From positions 3,189,501-3,253,500 of the forward strand of contig CM032117.1 in NCBI GenBank assembly GCA_018894105.1: a stretch of DNA of 64,000 bases, in the 5' to 3' direction. The notes below the pieces were generated by a model. The model ran no database searches, was not told the DNA's origin, and saw nothing but the letters and a program-made list of their open reading frames with translations. Position 1 is the stretch's first letter; every line of letters begins with the position of its first letter. The stretch is from Jacaranda mimosifolia. Lineage: Eukaryota; Streptophyta; Magnoliopsida; Lamiales; Bignoniaceae. This document shows, piece after piece, positions 1-10,419 of this stretch. Made by a program: the position numbers and the translations under genes.

Positions 1-44
1 TTGGACTAACATATTTATCAACCTTTTAATGATTAATTATACAG

Positions 45-3000
45 GTATGTTCAAAACAATTCCTTATCAGGAAAAGTGCCATCTCGTCTTCTTGATAAAG
101 ATCTGGTTTTGACGTGAGTTTCTTTTATTTTTACATTCAAGGCTTAAGATGAAAGTTTACTATTTACAAGTTGAGGAGCTATTAGTTGCTTTAATCATAT
201 GCTGTATTTGCTTGAACAATTGTGTGCATGTGTATGCGTATAAGTAGATGTTCAGATTTATTTCTGTTTTCTTATGTTTTTTCCTATGGTGTATATATAC
301 GTTGAGAGTTAGATCAACTAAATAATATTAGTAACTCAGGGAATGGGGATAAAATTGGCCCAGAAGGTAACAACATACTAACTCGCCAATAGATGGTTGG
401 TTGTTCAATGTTTCATGGCCGTGGGATTTTTGGCAGTGGCTGCTTTTGCATGTTTAGGCCATTCCCTTAAGATACAAAAATGAATCCTGCGTGCATTTAA
501 ATGAATTTAGTGGTAAAAGGCGCTGATTTCAAGTCGCTCAAGTTATTGTTTTTGTTGGTTAAGTATTCATGTCAAACGGAAGCATTGTCTTTGTAGCGTA
601 ACCTTGTATGCAGACAAGTTATATTTCCTTTTGCGTGCTTCTCATAACTTTGTTAAGGTGGCTTATTAAATAAAAAATGGATTTTCCATAAAAATAATCT
701 GCCATAGGTCTTACCAGGTCATATTTTGAAATTTTTTACATTCCATATTTGAATTGTCAGACTTAAAGAGGAAGCCTAGATCTGCAATCATATAGAATCA
801 GGCTGAGCATATAAACTTTTTTTTTCTTTTTCTGTTTGAATCTATATGTGTGGTGATTTATTGAGGTATAAAATCACATATATGATTTAGTATTTCAAGA
901 GAGGCGGATAAATAACAAACACCCCCCCCGCACCCCCCAAAAAAAGGAAAAAAAGACCTGAATTTTATGTTTCCAGTAAAAGTTGTTGAATTTCATGTTT
1001 CTAGTTCAGGATTTCATGTATCTTCTCCTTGAAAACATTTCTTGTCTATCCGCTCAGCCTCTAAAATTTATCTAATGTATTCCAGCTACACTGGAAACAT
1101 GGGTCTCCATAAGGAGGGCAATGGAAGTAAACACAAAAATATTATTATAGGATCGTCAGTGGGAGCTGCTATTCTGCTTATTGCTACTATTATCTCCTGC
1201 ATCTTAATACCCAAAGGAAAGAGGAATCCTTCCAAGCAAGGTTGGATGCATGTAATCATAACCAACTCTGCAGTATATACTAGAAGACTTAGTTGGATTG
1301 ACACTTCCCTTTTATCTTAATTTTTTACGTAGGAAAATTTCAACATGGTTTGTCTGCTCAAAAGCTTGTGTCTTCCCTGGGCAACACTGCTGCCGAAGCT
1401 GCGCATTACTTCACATTATCTGAGATCGAGGAGGCCACGAAGGACTTTGAGAGAAAAATCGGATCAGGAGGCTTTGGGGTTGTATATTATGGGAGGTTGA
1501 AAGACGGAAAAGAAATTGCAGTCAAAATATTGACTAATGATTCCTTCCAGGGCAAGCGAGAATTTTCAAATGAGGTATTGTCTTGTTTATCTTGAGCTCC
1601 TTTTACTACAGCTTTAAGAATGTTTTATCCTTACATTAATGTGACAACTTTTTGTTGGAAAAACCGAGTAAATTGAGTATTATGAAATTCTCTGTGGATC
1701 TAAATTTGTAGTCCAGGAAATTGATTATTTATTTAAGGAGATCTATTATCAAATTTTGAAATATTATATTTTGTTTCATACCTGTCTGCCACCTTTTATT
1801 TCCAGGTATTGTTTGATACTTGCATGATCGATATTAATGGACAAGGCAAATAACAACTTCATATGTGGTAGCTAATTTCAAACATGGAACCATGAGGCAA
1901 CATCTTTATGGCAAGAGAAATACGTATCTTATTGTATTATATAACATTCTTGAAAAGTATCAAAAGTGTTGTGAGCATTTTTAGTGTTTAATTTCATCGT
2001 GCAGGTTCAAATAATTAATTTCTGCATATATCAATGGACTGTTGTAATAATTCCATGTATTTTTAGTTTGCCTTAATACTAAATACTGATCCCAAACCAG
2101 GTGTCTCTTCTTTCAAGGATACATCATAGAAATCTAGTACAGTTTCTTGGATACTGCCAAGAAGATGGGAAAAGTATTCTCGTCTATGAGTTCATGCATA
2201 ACGGGACTCTTAAGGAACATCTTTATGGTAAGTATCTTCTTTTTAAATAAAATGACTAAGGTTAACGTTTGCTCAACCAAATAAATATTCTGATAGGGCC
2301 CTTGACACATGGAAGAGGTATTAATTGGATCAAGCGCCTTGAAGTTGCCGAAGATGCTGCAAAAGGTTGGCTAGCCAGACTGAATTGACTTTGTCTTGAT
2401 TTTATTGCCCAAAAAATTGTTTTTTTGTCTGAACGGAAAAAAAATAAAATAAAATAAAATAAAAAAGAAGAATAAGAAGTATAAGTAGAAATTATCACAT
2501 GGTTTTCTACTCCTGATTTGTTTCAGGAATTGAGTACCTTCACACTGGTTGTGTTCCGTCAATAATCCATAGAGATTTAAAGACCAGCAATATTCTTCTG
2601 GACAAGAACATGAGAGCTAAGGTTTCAGATTTTGGCCTTTCAAAACTAGCAGTTGATGGAGCTTCCCATGTGTCGAGCATAGTTCGAGGAACTGTTGGTT
2701 ATCTTGATCCCGAGTAAGCCTTTTCTTCTTGTTTTTCCTTTTATCTTTTTCTTTCTTGTGAACCTTCCAGTATTCCCATTCCAGTGGGATATTAGCTGCA
2801 AGTACACCATAATTGAGGTTTAAATCTTGTACTAAGGTTTGTATTTTCACATGAATTCAATGTATTTGATGCTGCATGTCTTATCAGTTTATCTCGTATT
2901 TTTTCCACACTCTTACGGTTTATTTCTCTCCCTTTAATGTTATGCAGATATTACATATCCCAGCAGTTGACAGACAAAAGCGATGTCTATAGTTTTGGTG

Positions 3001-3676
3001 TCATCCTCCTGGAGCTAATATCTGGCAAAGAAGCAATTTCTAATGAAAGTTTTGGCATCAACTGCCGAAATATAGTCCAATGGGTAAGATTCTTGATGGG
3101 AACAACTATGACTTGCCCGCAAAACACCCTCTTCTTTTGTTATTTCATTTTTCCCAAGCTCTATAAGATCAAAGTTGCATCTCAGTTAAACCAAAACTAA
3201 TGATTTTGAGACGAGTAAAAGAATTTGCTAAATCCATCTCCTCTGGACTACTAGTTTTGCATTTGCTTTAAGGAAGAAAATAGCAACTTTGTCCATATTG
3301 GGACTCAACGGCCTAAACTCTGTCCTCTTGGTTGCTTCCGCAGGCAAAGATGCACATTGAGAGTGGAGACATACAAGGAATCATCGACCCTGCATTGCAT
3401 GACTACGACATCCAGTCAATGTGGAAAATAGCCGAGAAAGCTTTGATGTGCATTCAACCCCACGGGAGCATGAGACCATCCATTTCTGAAGTTATCAAGG
3501 AGATCCAAGATGCAATCACTATAGAAAAAGGAGCAGAAACAGCACGAGAAGGCAGTTCTGATGAAATATCCAGGCAATCCGTTCACTCATCTCTGAACTT
3601 GGGTTCGTTGGATTTGCCCACCAGCGAGCACTATTTGTCTATCGATGACTCCATTGCCCGGCCAACTGCTCGGTAG
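45..3676 (+). CDS. LRR receptor-like kinase, 3' part (At2g37050 type)
   Basis: The gene enters from the left edge. Exons read as 45-113, 1086-1240, 1333-1574, 2101-2227, 2297-2365, 2527-2713, 2948-3083 and 3344-3676, all GT-AG and frame-consistent, giving the last 438 residues. The order is the end of the LRR ectodomain ([16 protein letters not shown]), one transmembrane helix (about 1141-1210), a juxtamembrane segment, then a complete Ser/Thr kinase. Visible kinase motifs are the Gly loop [11 protein letters not shown], the AVKIL lysine, [18 protein letters not shown] and the APE-like DPE, so the kinase should be active. The tail ends [12 protein letters not shown], as in the Arabidopsis At2g37050 protein from memory. 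Family knowledge places it at the plasma membrane with an unknown ligand. The N-terminal malectin-like and LRR exons are outside the window. The donor at 1241 (GTTGGA) is weak. Confidence 0.93.
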
Positions 3677-4105
3677 AGCTTTACCTCTTTTTTTCTTATG
3701 ATCCGAGTTATTTCACAAAGACTTATCAGGTAAGGAAGAAGGGGGAAACAAGCACACCTGGTCCCCTGGATTAGGCAGTTCTTTATCTTGCCATTTTTGG
3801 TTGATGAACTTTTGGTTGGTTTCTTTTTTGTCACTATATTTTGCTGTGATAAGCACAATTCTTGATGTAGAATAACTGTAAATTCCAACCTTCTTGGAAG
3901 AGTATATATATTTATCATCATTTTTGATATCCTTTGTTTTTTTTTTTTATGTGCATTTCATAAACCAAATTTGTTTGACTGTGTTTGATTTGATGGTTGG
4001 CTTTTATGTACCGTTGTTTCTTGTGAACAATGGTCTTCTTTTGTTCTCTCTTTTGTGAAAGTAATGTACCTGACTTCCAGAAAAAAAGGTGAAAAATATA
4101 GAGGT
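3677..4105. other. 3' UTR and spacer downstream of the receptor kinase
   Basis: AT-rich sequence with T-runs and no coding signal. It probably holds the kinase 3' UTR. Nothing else was recognised before the MITE that follows. Confidence 0.5.
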
Positions 4106-4519
4106 ACTGTTTGGATATGACTTATGTATTTTGGGAAAATGAGTTTTGGGAGTGGGGTTGAGGAATGTGATATATTTGTTTATGTTTTGAGAATAGTAAG
4201 AAAATTATTTTGAGAAAATTTGGTATGTTTGTTTATGTTTTGGGTGGAGACAAATTCTATTGTAATAGTCAAATCAATGTCTCTTTGTTGGGTTTGTGGG
4301 GTGAAAATGGAATTAAATAATTTTTTTATTGTTACAATAATGATAAAATATGTATGATATGTATGTATATATTGAAAAATTGGGAAATCTTGAGAATAAT
4401 GAAAGATAGAGAGGGTATTTTGGAAAATTTCATTTGGCACTTTGGAAGAAAAACTTTTGTATGTTTGATTACATTTTGAAAAAAGAATTTTGTTTTTCTA
4501 AACTGTAACCAAACATAGC
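4106..4519. mobile_element. Tourist-like MITE, copy 1
   Basis: A 0.4-kb AT-rich non-coding unit that begins with CTGTTTGGATATGA and ends with GTAACCAAACATAGC, so the ends are inverted (TGTTTGG/CCAAACA). It is similar along its length to the unit at 57533-57990, sharing phrases such as GAGTTTTGGGAGTGGG, ATTGTTA-AATAATAAAATAT and TATATTGAAAAAT. A 5'-half relative lies at 41130-41325. No clean target duplication was seen for this copy. Confidence 0.65.
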
Positions 4520-5258
4520 TTTCCAAGAAAGGTAAGAATATTAAAAAGAAATTTATTTGAAAAGTTGCAGGGTCCCTAACTGTTATTATTTTTTTTTTCT
4601 TGGTTTGACAAAAGCCACATCTGTCGTGATAGTGCATCGCGATTAAACTTAATGGTGCCCATAAATTCCCTTAAAAGGTCTTTCTTCTCGAACAATTGAA
4701 AGGAACAAATAGCTTTTTTATTTTTCTTGTAAATATGAATAATCTTATATGTGTATAGAGTCGTTGTCTATCTTAGTAGGTGAATGTTGTAAACATTGAG
4801 GAGCCTTTCCTCATCATTGAAAGTGCTCCTTCTTTTTATGTTTGTTGCAAGTATACCTTAAGTTGAGGTTTTATGGTACTTCACAACGTTCTTAAATTTT
4901 TATTATAGGATTGAATGATGCGATTCAGGGAGCTGATTTTTAATTTACTTATTGTACTTTAATTAAAATTTTTATCGTAGAAGTACAATTGAGGAAGGTA
5001 AAAAGCTCTGGCTATAGATAATTTTTGAAATCTTGAATTTATTTAAATATAACCTTACTCTTATGTGTAATAATTAATTTACAGGATATGCATTATTAGA
5101 AAATTATCTTAAAGTTTATTTCTCAATTTATTTTTGTCACTTCAAAACATACATACTATCTTAAATTTATGGAAAATTATGTTTTATTCATCATCAATAT
5201 AAATCAATATACTACTTTATACTACTTAACGATATTGATGAAATGTGAATGTTTCAAG
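4520..5258. other. AT-rich intergenic DNA
   Basis: No ORF, RNA gene or recognisable repeat was found in this stretch. Confidence 0.5.
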
Positions 5259-5678
5259 CAGTGGTGTAAATGAGATGAGACTATTTGCGAACGGTTTGAA
5301 CTCGGCTCGATGAAAGCTCAAATTTGGCTGAAACTTAAATGAGCCGAGCCGAGCCGAAACTCGCCAATCAAGCAAGCCGAGCAAAGCTCAATAGTATTCG
5401 GCTCGCAAGCTCGAGAGCCTAAATGAGCTTTTTATTATATATATATATTTTATATAGTAATAATAATAATATGGTGTTTGTTATTATAAATTTTGTTTCA
5501 AGCCTAAACGGGCTCGAGTTCATTTGAGCTTATACAAGTTAGAGCACATCTGAGCTCATACGAGTTCAATCTCATCCAAATTTATACGAATTGAGTCTTA
5601 TCAAACCGTAACGAGCCGAGCTCAAGCTCATGAATTAGTAAACGAGCCGGGGTAGGCTCGGCTCATTTACACCCATAG
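5259..5678. mobile_element. hAT-like non-autonomous element rich in GAGCCGAGC
   Basis: The left end CAGTGGTGTAAATGAG is mirrored by CTCATTTACACCCATAG at the right end. Both arms carry repeated GAGCCGAG/CTCGGCTC words, so the unit can fold back on itself. There is no coding capacity. The terminal sequence resembles plant hAT-type MITEs. No clean 8-bp target duplication could be fixed, partly because a SINE is inserted a few bases beyond the right end. Confidence 0.6.
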
Positions 5679-5681
5679 AGA

Positions 5682-5810
5682 CTCAAGTTTTTTTTATTTA
5701 TACACACGCACATCAGGAGTGCGTTAGGACTTGAACTTCTGACCTCCCATATTATATGAGAGACTTATGCCCCTGGCCATAGACCACTCAGCCCCTAGAC
5801 TCTCAAGTTT
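5682..5810 (-). mobile_element. tRNA-derived SINE with target-site duplication
   Basis: Read on the minus strand this is a tRNA-like head: an A-box-like GCTGAGTGGTC at 5782-5792 and a B-box-like AGTTCAAGTCC at 5727-5737. A short body and an A-rich tail (T-run at 5688-5697 on the plus strand) follow. Direct repeats CTCAAGTTT flank it at 5682-5690 and 5802-5810, as expected for target-primed retrotransposition. The unit is very short for a SINE (about 110 bp), so it may be a minimal or truncated family. Confidence 0.7.
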
Positions 5811-6180
5811 ACAATTTACGTTTGATCCCACTTTTTCTTTTTTAACATATTTAAAAATCATCCGAATAAAAACTGGAAAATTTGAAAAATAGCATCAAGA
5901 CGACGTCGTATAGGGAGGGATAAAAGGCTGTCCACGCCACCACGGAATCGCATAAAATTGACAAAACCAACGGTGCTGATAAACCTAACCCCATTTTCCT
6001 ATTTCCCAATCTATCAATCTCAGTCGTCATCTCCTCCCCAATTTCTCCACCCTCCGATCCTTCTCTCGCGCCCAAATTACAAATTCCCTCACAGGTAAGC
6101 ACCTCCACGTATTCCTGTATCTGCTGTATGTGCCATCCTGACCTGGGTTTTGGTTGAATTTGCTAGGGCTTTTTGATCGA
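5811..6180 (+). promoter_or_regulatory. NF-YB promoter and 5' leader
   Basis: The GC content rises toward the gene and the leader is CT-rich. A possible 5'-UTR intron runs from the GTAAGC donor at about 6095 to the CTAG acceptor at about 6167, just before the start codon. No individual promoter element can be assigned with confidence. Confidence 0.4.
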
Positions 6181-8701
6181 ATGGCGGACGGACAGTCGTC
6201 GCAGGCGGCTCCCGGGAGCCCTGCTGGTGGCAGCCACGAAAGCGGAGGCGACCAGAGCCCGCGCTCCGGCGTCCGTGAGCAGGATAGGTTTTTGCCCATT
6301 GCGAATATTAGCCGGATCATGAAGAAGGCGCTCCCTGCGAATGGGAAGATTGCCAAGGATGCGAAGGAGACGGTACAGGAATGTGTCTCGGAGTTTATTA
6401 GCTTCATCACCAGCGAGTATGTTGATGGACTTTTGATTGCTGCAGTTGCGTGTTTGTTGTTGTGTATGTTTGCATTTTAAATGAATTGATTAGAGTGTCT
6501 GGCCGGGTGAAGAATTGGCGCAATTCGTGTTATGTGATCTTTTTCAACTTGTATTCATCATTTGGAAAGTATAGACTAGTAGCTGTGTAGACCTCGTATG
6601 GTGAGAATTTGTGTATAAATATATATGTTCTCTGAGTGTTTGTAGAGAGAAGCGTGACTGGGGTGAATGAATACCTAATTTTTGAGGTCTTAGTACGAAT
6701 ATAGATGTATGTGTGGGTGAGTTTTTTGAGACCAGAAACTGAAAGTACTTTTGATGGTTGCAATGACCTAATTTTTGAGGTCTTAGTATGAATATAGATT
6801 TATGTGTGGGTGAGTTTTTTGAGACCAGAAACTGAAAGTACTTTTGATGTTTGCAATGTAAGGGCAAGTGATAAGTGCCAGAGAGAGAAAAGAAAGACAA
6901 TCAATGGGGATGATTTGCTGTGGGGTATGGCGACTTTAGGTTTTGAAGATTACATTGAGCCTCTTAAGGTGTACCTGGCTAGGTACAGAGAGGTAATTGT
7001 GCTATCATTTTTTGTATTTCTGCATTTCTCTTGACTATCTTTTTGTTTGAATTTTTTTTTTGGGTGATACTATATTGTTACATTGTGTTGCAACTGATAA
7101 ACTTTTGTTCTTTTGGGCGTGGTTGTCTTGGAATGCTCTTGATGCGGCAGATGGAGGTAAGCTAAGTGGTGTTGCTTTCCTCTGCAGGCTGTTTTTGTGC
7201 TATTCCTTTTTAATTTGAACATTTTGGACCCTTGTATATGTTCCTTAACAGGGTGATACCAAAGGATCTGCCAAGGGTGCAGATGGATCTGCAAGGAAGG
7301 ATGGATTACAACAACCAATTCCTAATTCACAGGTATATTTGTTGCATAATTCTCATATTCATTTATGCTCTTTCGGTCTGACTTTGTAATTGTAATGTTT
7401 ATGGATTTCAATTTACTTGCATTCTTAAGTGATTATTTACTGCAATGTCAACAGGTTGTTCACCAGGGTTCCTTTTCACAAGGCATGAATTATGGAAACA
7501 CTCAGGTACCTCAACCCCTGTGCTTCTGGTTATATGTATATATGTATGTATGTGTTTTCCCTTTCAGCACTTTTGTGTTGGAATGGTAGCTTATAACATA
7601 TTTCGGCATATGTGCTTCCAAATACTCATGGTTAGATGAAACCAAGCAATTATTAGGGGTTGAACTATGATACAGAACTTTTAAGAGGAAGCTCTTAAAT
7701 CTTTAAAATTTGTTCAATCTTGTTCATGTGTTTAAGAGAATGGCTATTATACAATGAGGGATTTTCAGTGGCTTTGGGCACAACTGTCTCATAATTTACA
7801 TCTTCTTGAGCCTCCTAGTTGTGATTTTTCTAAAATTAATGAATAACTGCAATAGGTTTTGTAGCCTGCCTACTATGGTAAGAGAGATGTTGTGGTGACT
7901 TCATACGATTTCCTGTAAGGGGAAAAAGAAATTGCAAAAGTGCTTTTTACCTACTAATTCTATCAAGTTTGGAATGAATGCGTTAACATTGAAACATATA
8001 CCACTTACTAGAATCCCTGGTTTGTGCACTATCGTATTTACTGTCATTTGCCCTATGGAGAGGTTGCAACAAGGCAATTAAAGATGCTTCTGCTCTACCT
8101 TATCCGTTTAACAAGTAAAATATAAAGAGAGGGACAAGGTTTGGAAAACTCGAGACTTCAATAATAGCAAGCAAATTCATTTCAAGGACTTTTTCTATAG
8201 TTTCTGATAATCATGGTTTTGAATGTAAAACAACAATACTTTTATGGGGGCTAATTATTCTTAACATATCTGAGTTCTACTCAGCCTGAAACACTGCTTG
8301 AATTCAAGTGGCTGTATTATTTGAAGCAGTGCACTGGATCAGACGTTTTATGTACCTCAAGTTAACTGGATTAGTAAATGATATTGTGGTTATCTTCAAA
8401 CGACTCAATCCAATCAGTATATTTTTAGGAGTTGCCGAGTTCACGTGTGCTTTCATGCTATTTGCTGGCCGTTGTTCTTGTCCAGTAATGTTGTGATATG
8501 CCAGATTTTAGTTAGTTACTTTCAAGCGTCTTTATCTTAACATAGCTTCCTTTTCTGGGATGGATGACTTTATTCCAACGCTCATTTTGGGTGTTAAAAT
8601 TCCTATTCAGAATTGGAGGATGTATTTCTTACTGGTTTTCCTTCGTGTGTTTCTAGCAACAAGCTCAACACATGATGGTCCCAATGCCAGGCATGGATTA
8701 G
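6181..8701 (+). CDS. NF-YB (CCAAT-binding HAP3-type) transcription factor subunit
   Basis: Exons 6181-6416, 6863-6992, 7151-7156, 7252-7332, 7455-7505 and 8657-8701 give an exact 182-residue frame. The protein pairs with NF-YC and NF-YA to bind CCAAT boxes in the nucleus. After a Gly/Ser-rich N-terminus the histone-fold B domain runs from about residue 31 to 122: [53 protein letters not shown] and [17 protein letters not shown]. The tail ends [10 protein letters not shown], as in Arabidopsis NF-YB8/NF-YB10. The third exon is only ATGGAG (Met-Glu); family proteins have ME at this place (YREMEGDTKG), so it is probably real. A Gly replaces the usual Ala in LLW-A-MATLGF. A more upstream in-frame TTG is not used as the start because this ATG fits the family. 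Confidence 0.93.
6673..6858. repeat. 93-bp tandem duplication in NF-YB intron 1
   Basis: Two nearly identical copies, 6673-6765 and 6766-6858, each start ACCTAATTTTTGAGG and end GGTTGCAATG or TTTGCAATG. The second copy ends four bases before exon 2. The real acceptor (TAAG) therefore follows copy 2, while the matching place after copy 1 reads ACCTAA. Confidence 0.95.
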
Positions 8702-10419
8702 AATCGACCCATCTTTGGCCGTGGCCACCCCATCATCCTGTCGAGGGATAACCAAAGTTCAAGATGCATTTCATTTATGCTGTAAACTTTTTCTCGTAAT
8801 TTTTTGTGCTCATGTATGCCAGAGCTGTATTTTAGTTCCAGTAGAAGTTTGTAAATTTCTGGGTAGACATCAGGATAACTTATTGTTGTTAATCTAAAAT
8901 CTCTTCGTCATCTTATCATCCTCATCATCATTTGTTTATTCTCCCTGTGGAAAGGGCGTTACCTGTTCCCTTTGCCACGTTAACTGTTTAAACAGAAAAA
9001 GAGACTCTTCAAAGAACTTGATGTCCTTTGTGTTCCAATTATATCTTACTTTAGCAGATTAATTATTTATGATACTTATGGTGGGATGCTGTGATTTTCC
9101 AAAAACCAGATGATGTCGGTATGAAAAGAAATCATTGAAAATTAAAATCCTAAGTTGATTCTTGATTAATATAACCTAATTTAGAATATTTCATAACACG
9201 TCGCGACATTAGTACTAAATTATCTGAGATAACTTCAAAACGACGTTATGATTATTAAAATAACATGGGCTGGATTACATGATGACTTAAGTTTATCTTA
9301 TTTAATCAAGGAATAAAAAAAAGACATAGGAAAAAACACATAAAAGTCGCATTCAACTTTTTTCGTTTGAAAATGCAACATTGAATATTTCAAAGCTTGG
9401 CCCCCCCACATCCTTTTCCACCTGAAGAAAAGACATTAATGGGCTAAGCCCAGTCAAATTCCATCTTACTAGCCCAAATCAATTAAGGCCCAAACAAAAA
9501 TCTCATGACATCATGACCTTCCACGTGTCCCATCACAGGTGCCCACCATTAATAGGTGTATGGTATCTCACATAATAACAATTCCCCCCGGCTTAAGCTT
9601 GTAGAGGGGCTACCTATTTTCTTTATTTGCTAGTTTCCAATTTAAATAAGACTCCTTTTTCCTTCTTACTCTCTGTTTCCACCCATCATCATCATCTCAA
9701 CAATCCTTTTCCGTATACACACACACTTCTCAACCTGTATATATATATGTGTATAATATTAACTTTATTTCGCGAGAAAATAGCAACTGAAGGTGGAATT
9801 CGCGAACAACCCTAAGATTTATATAACGCTGTCAAGATCAATCATCTCTAAACAACTCTAGGTAACACAATAGAGAGAGAAAAGAGAGCGATTTTTCTAT
9901 CGGCGTTTGAATTTTAAGCTTTTCAATTGATTTCTTTTGTTTTTTTCAGTAAATTTTGCCCTTTTTCCGTCTGGGCTTTTTGGTGTTTTGCCCTTTTCGC
10001 CATTTGTTCGTGTGAATAGAGTCCTGTTTTTTGTTTTGTTTTTATTTTTATTTATTTTTTAATCATGGTTGGTTTTAATCTACTGTGTGGAGAAGTGATC
10101 AGTGGTTGTCGGTTTGTTACAAGGTAAAATCTTTACTGATTTTTTAATGTTCTTCGTGTGTTCTGTTTATTTGTTCATTCATCCAAGACCACACTCTGTT
10201 TCCCCTCTGTTCGTTGTGACTTTGTTTTCATTGATTATACTTTTCAAGTCCCGAACATTAGAAAATTTAATCATATTTCTGGTTTCTCTGTTCATTGCTG
10301 ACTAATTTCGGGTGCTTAATTACTTAAATGTTATCTTGGCTTTGATGTTTCTGTGTGTTTAATGTTATAAGCTCATTTTGTTGAAGTTAGTTTTATTTTC
10401 TGAACAGTAGCGTTTGAAA
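8702..10419 (+). promoter_or_regulatory. NF-YB 3' UTR, then UPL4 promoter and leader with a 5'-UTR intron
   Basis: The left half holds the NF-YB 3' UTR and AT-rich spacer. Near 9600-9900 the sequence turns CT-rich with TATATATA at about 9738, consistent with a transcription start. A 5'-UTR intron is likely from 10124 (AAG|GTAAAA) to 10407 (TGAACAG), placing the UPL4 ATG 13 nt into the next exon. No protein-coding signal was seen here. Confidence 0.5.

Noticed and set aside
332..366. Small exon-like segment in the receptor-kinase intron reading [11 protein letters not shown]
   Set aside because: Including it breaks the frame to the next exon. Joining 113 directly to 1086 restores the conserved [11 protein letters not shown] sequence.
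332..9060. Search for an operon-like or clustered pathway among the left-hand genes
   Set aside because: Receptor kinase, NF-YB and UPL4 have separate promoters and unrelated roles; their proximity matches general eudicot synteny.
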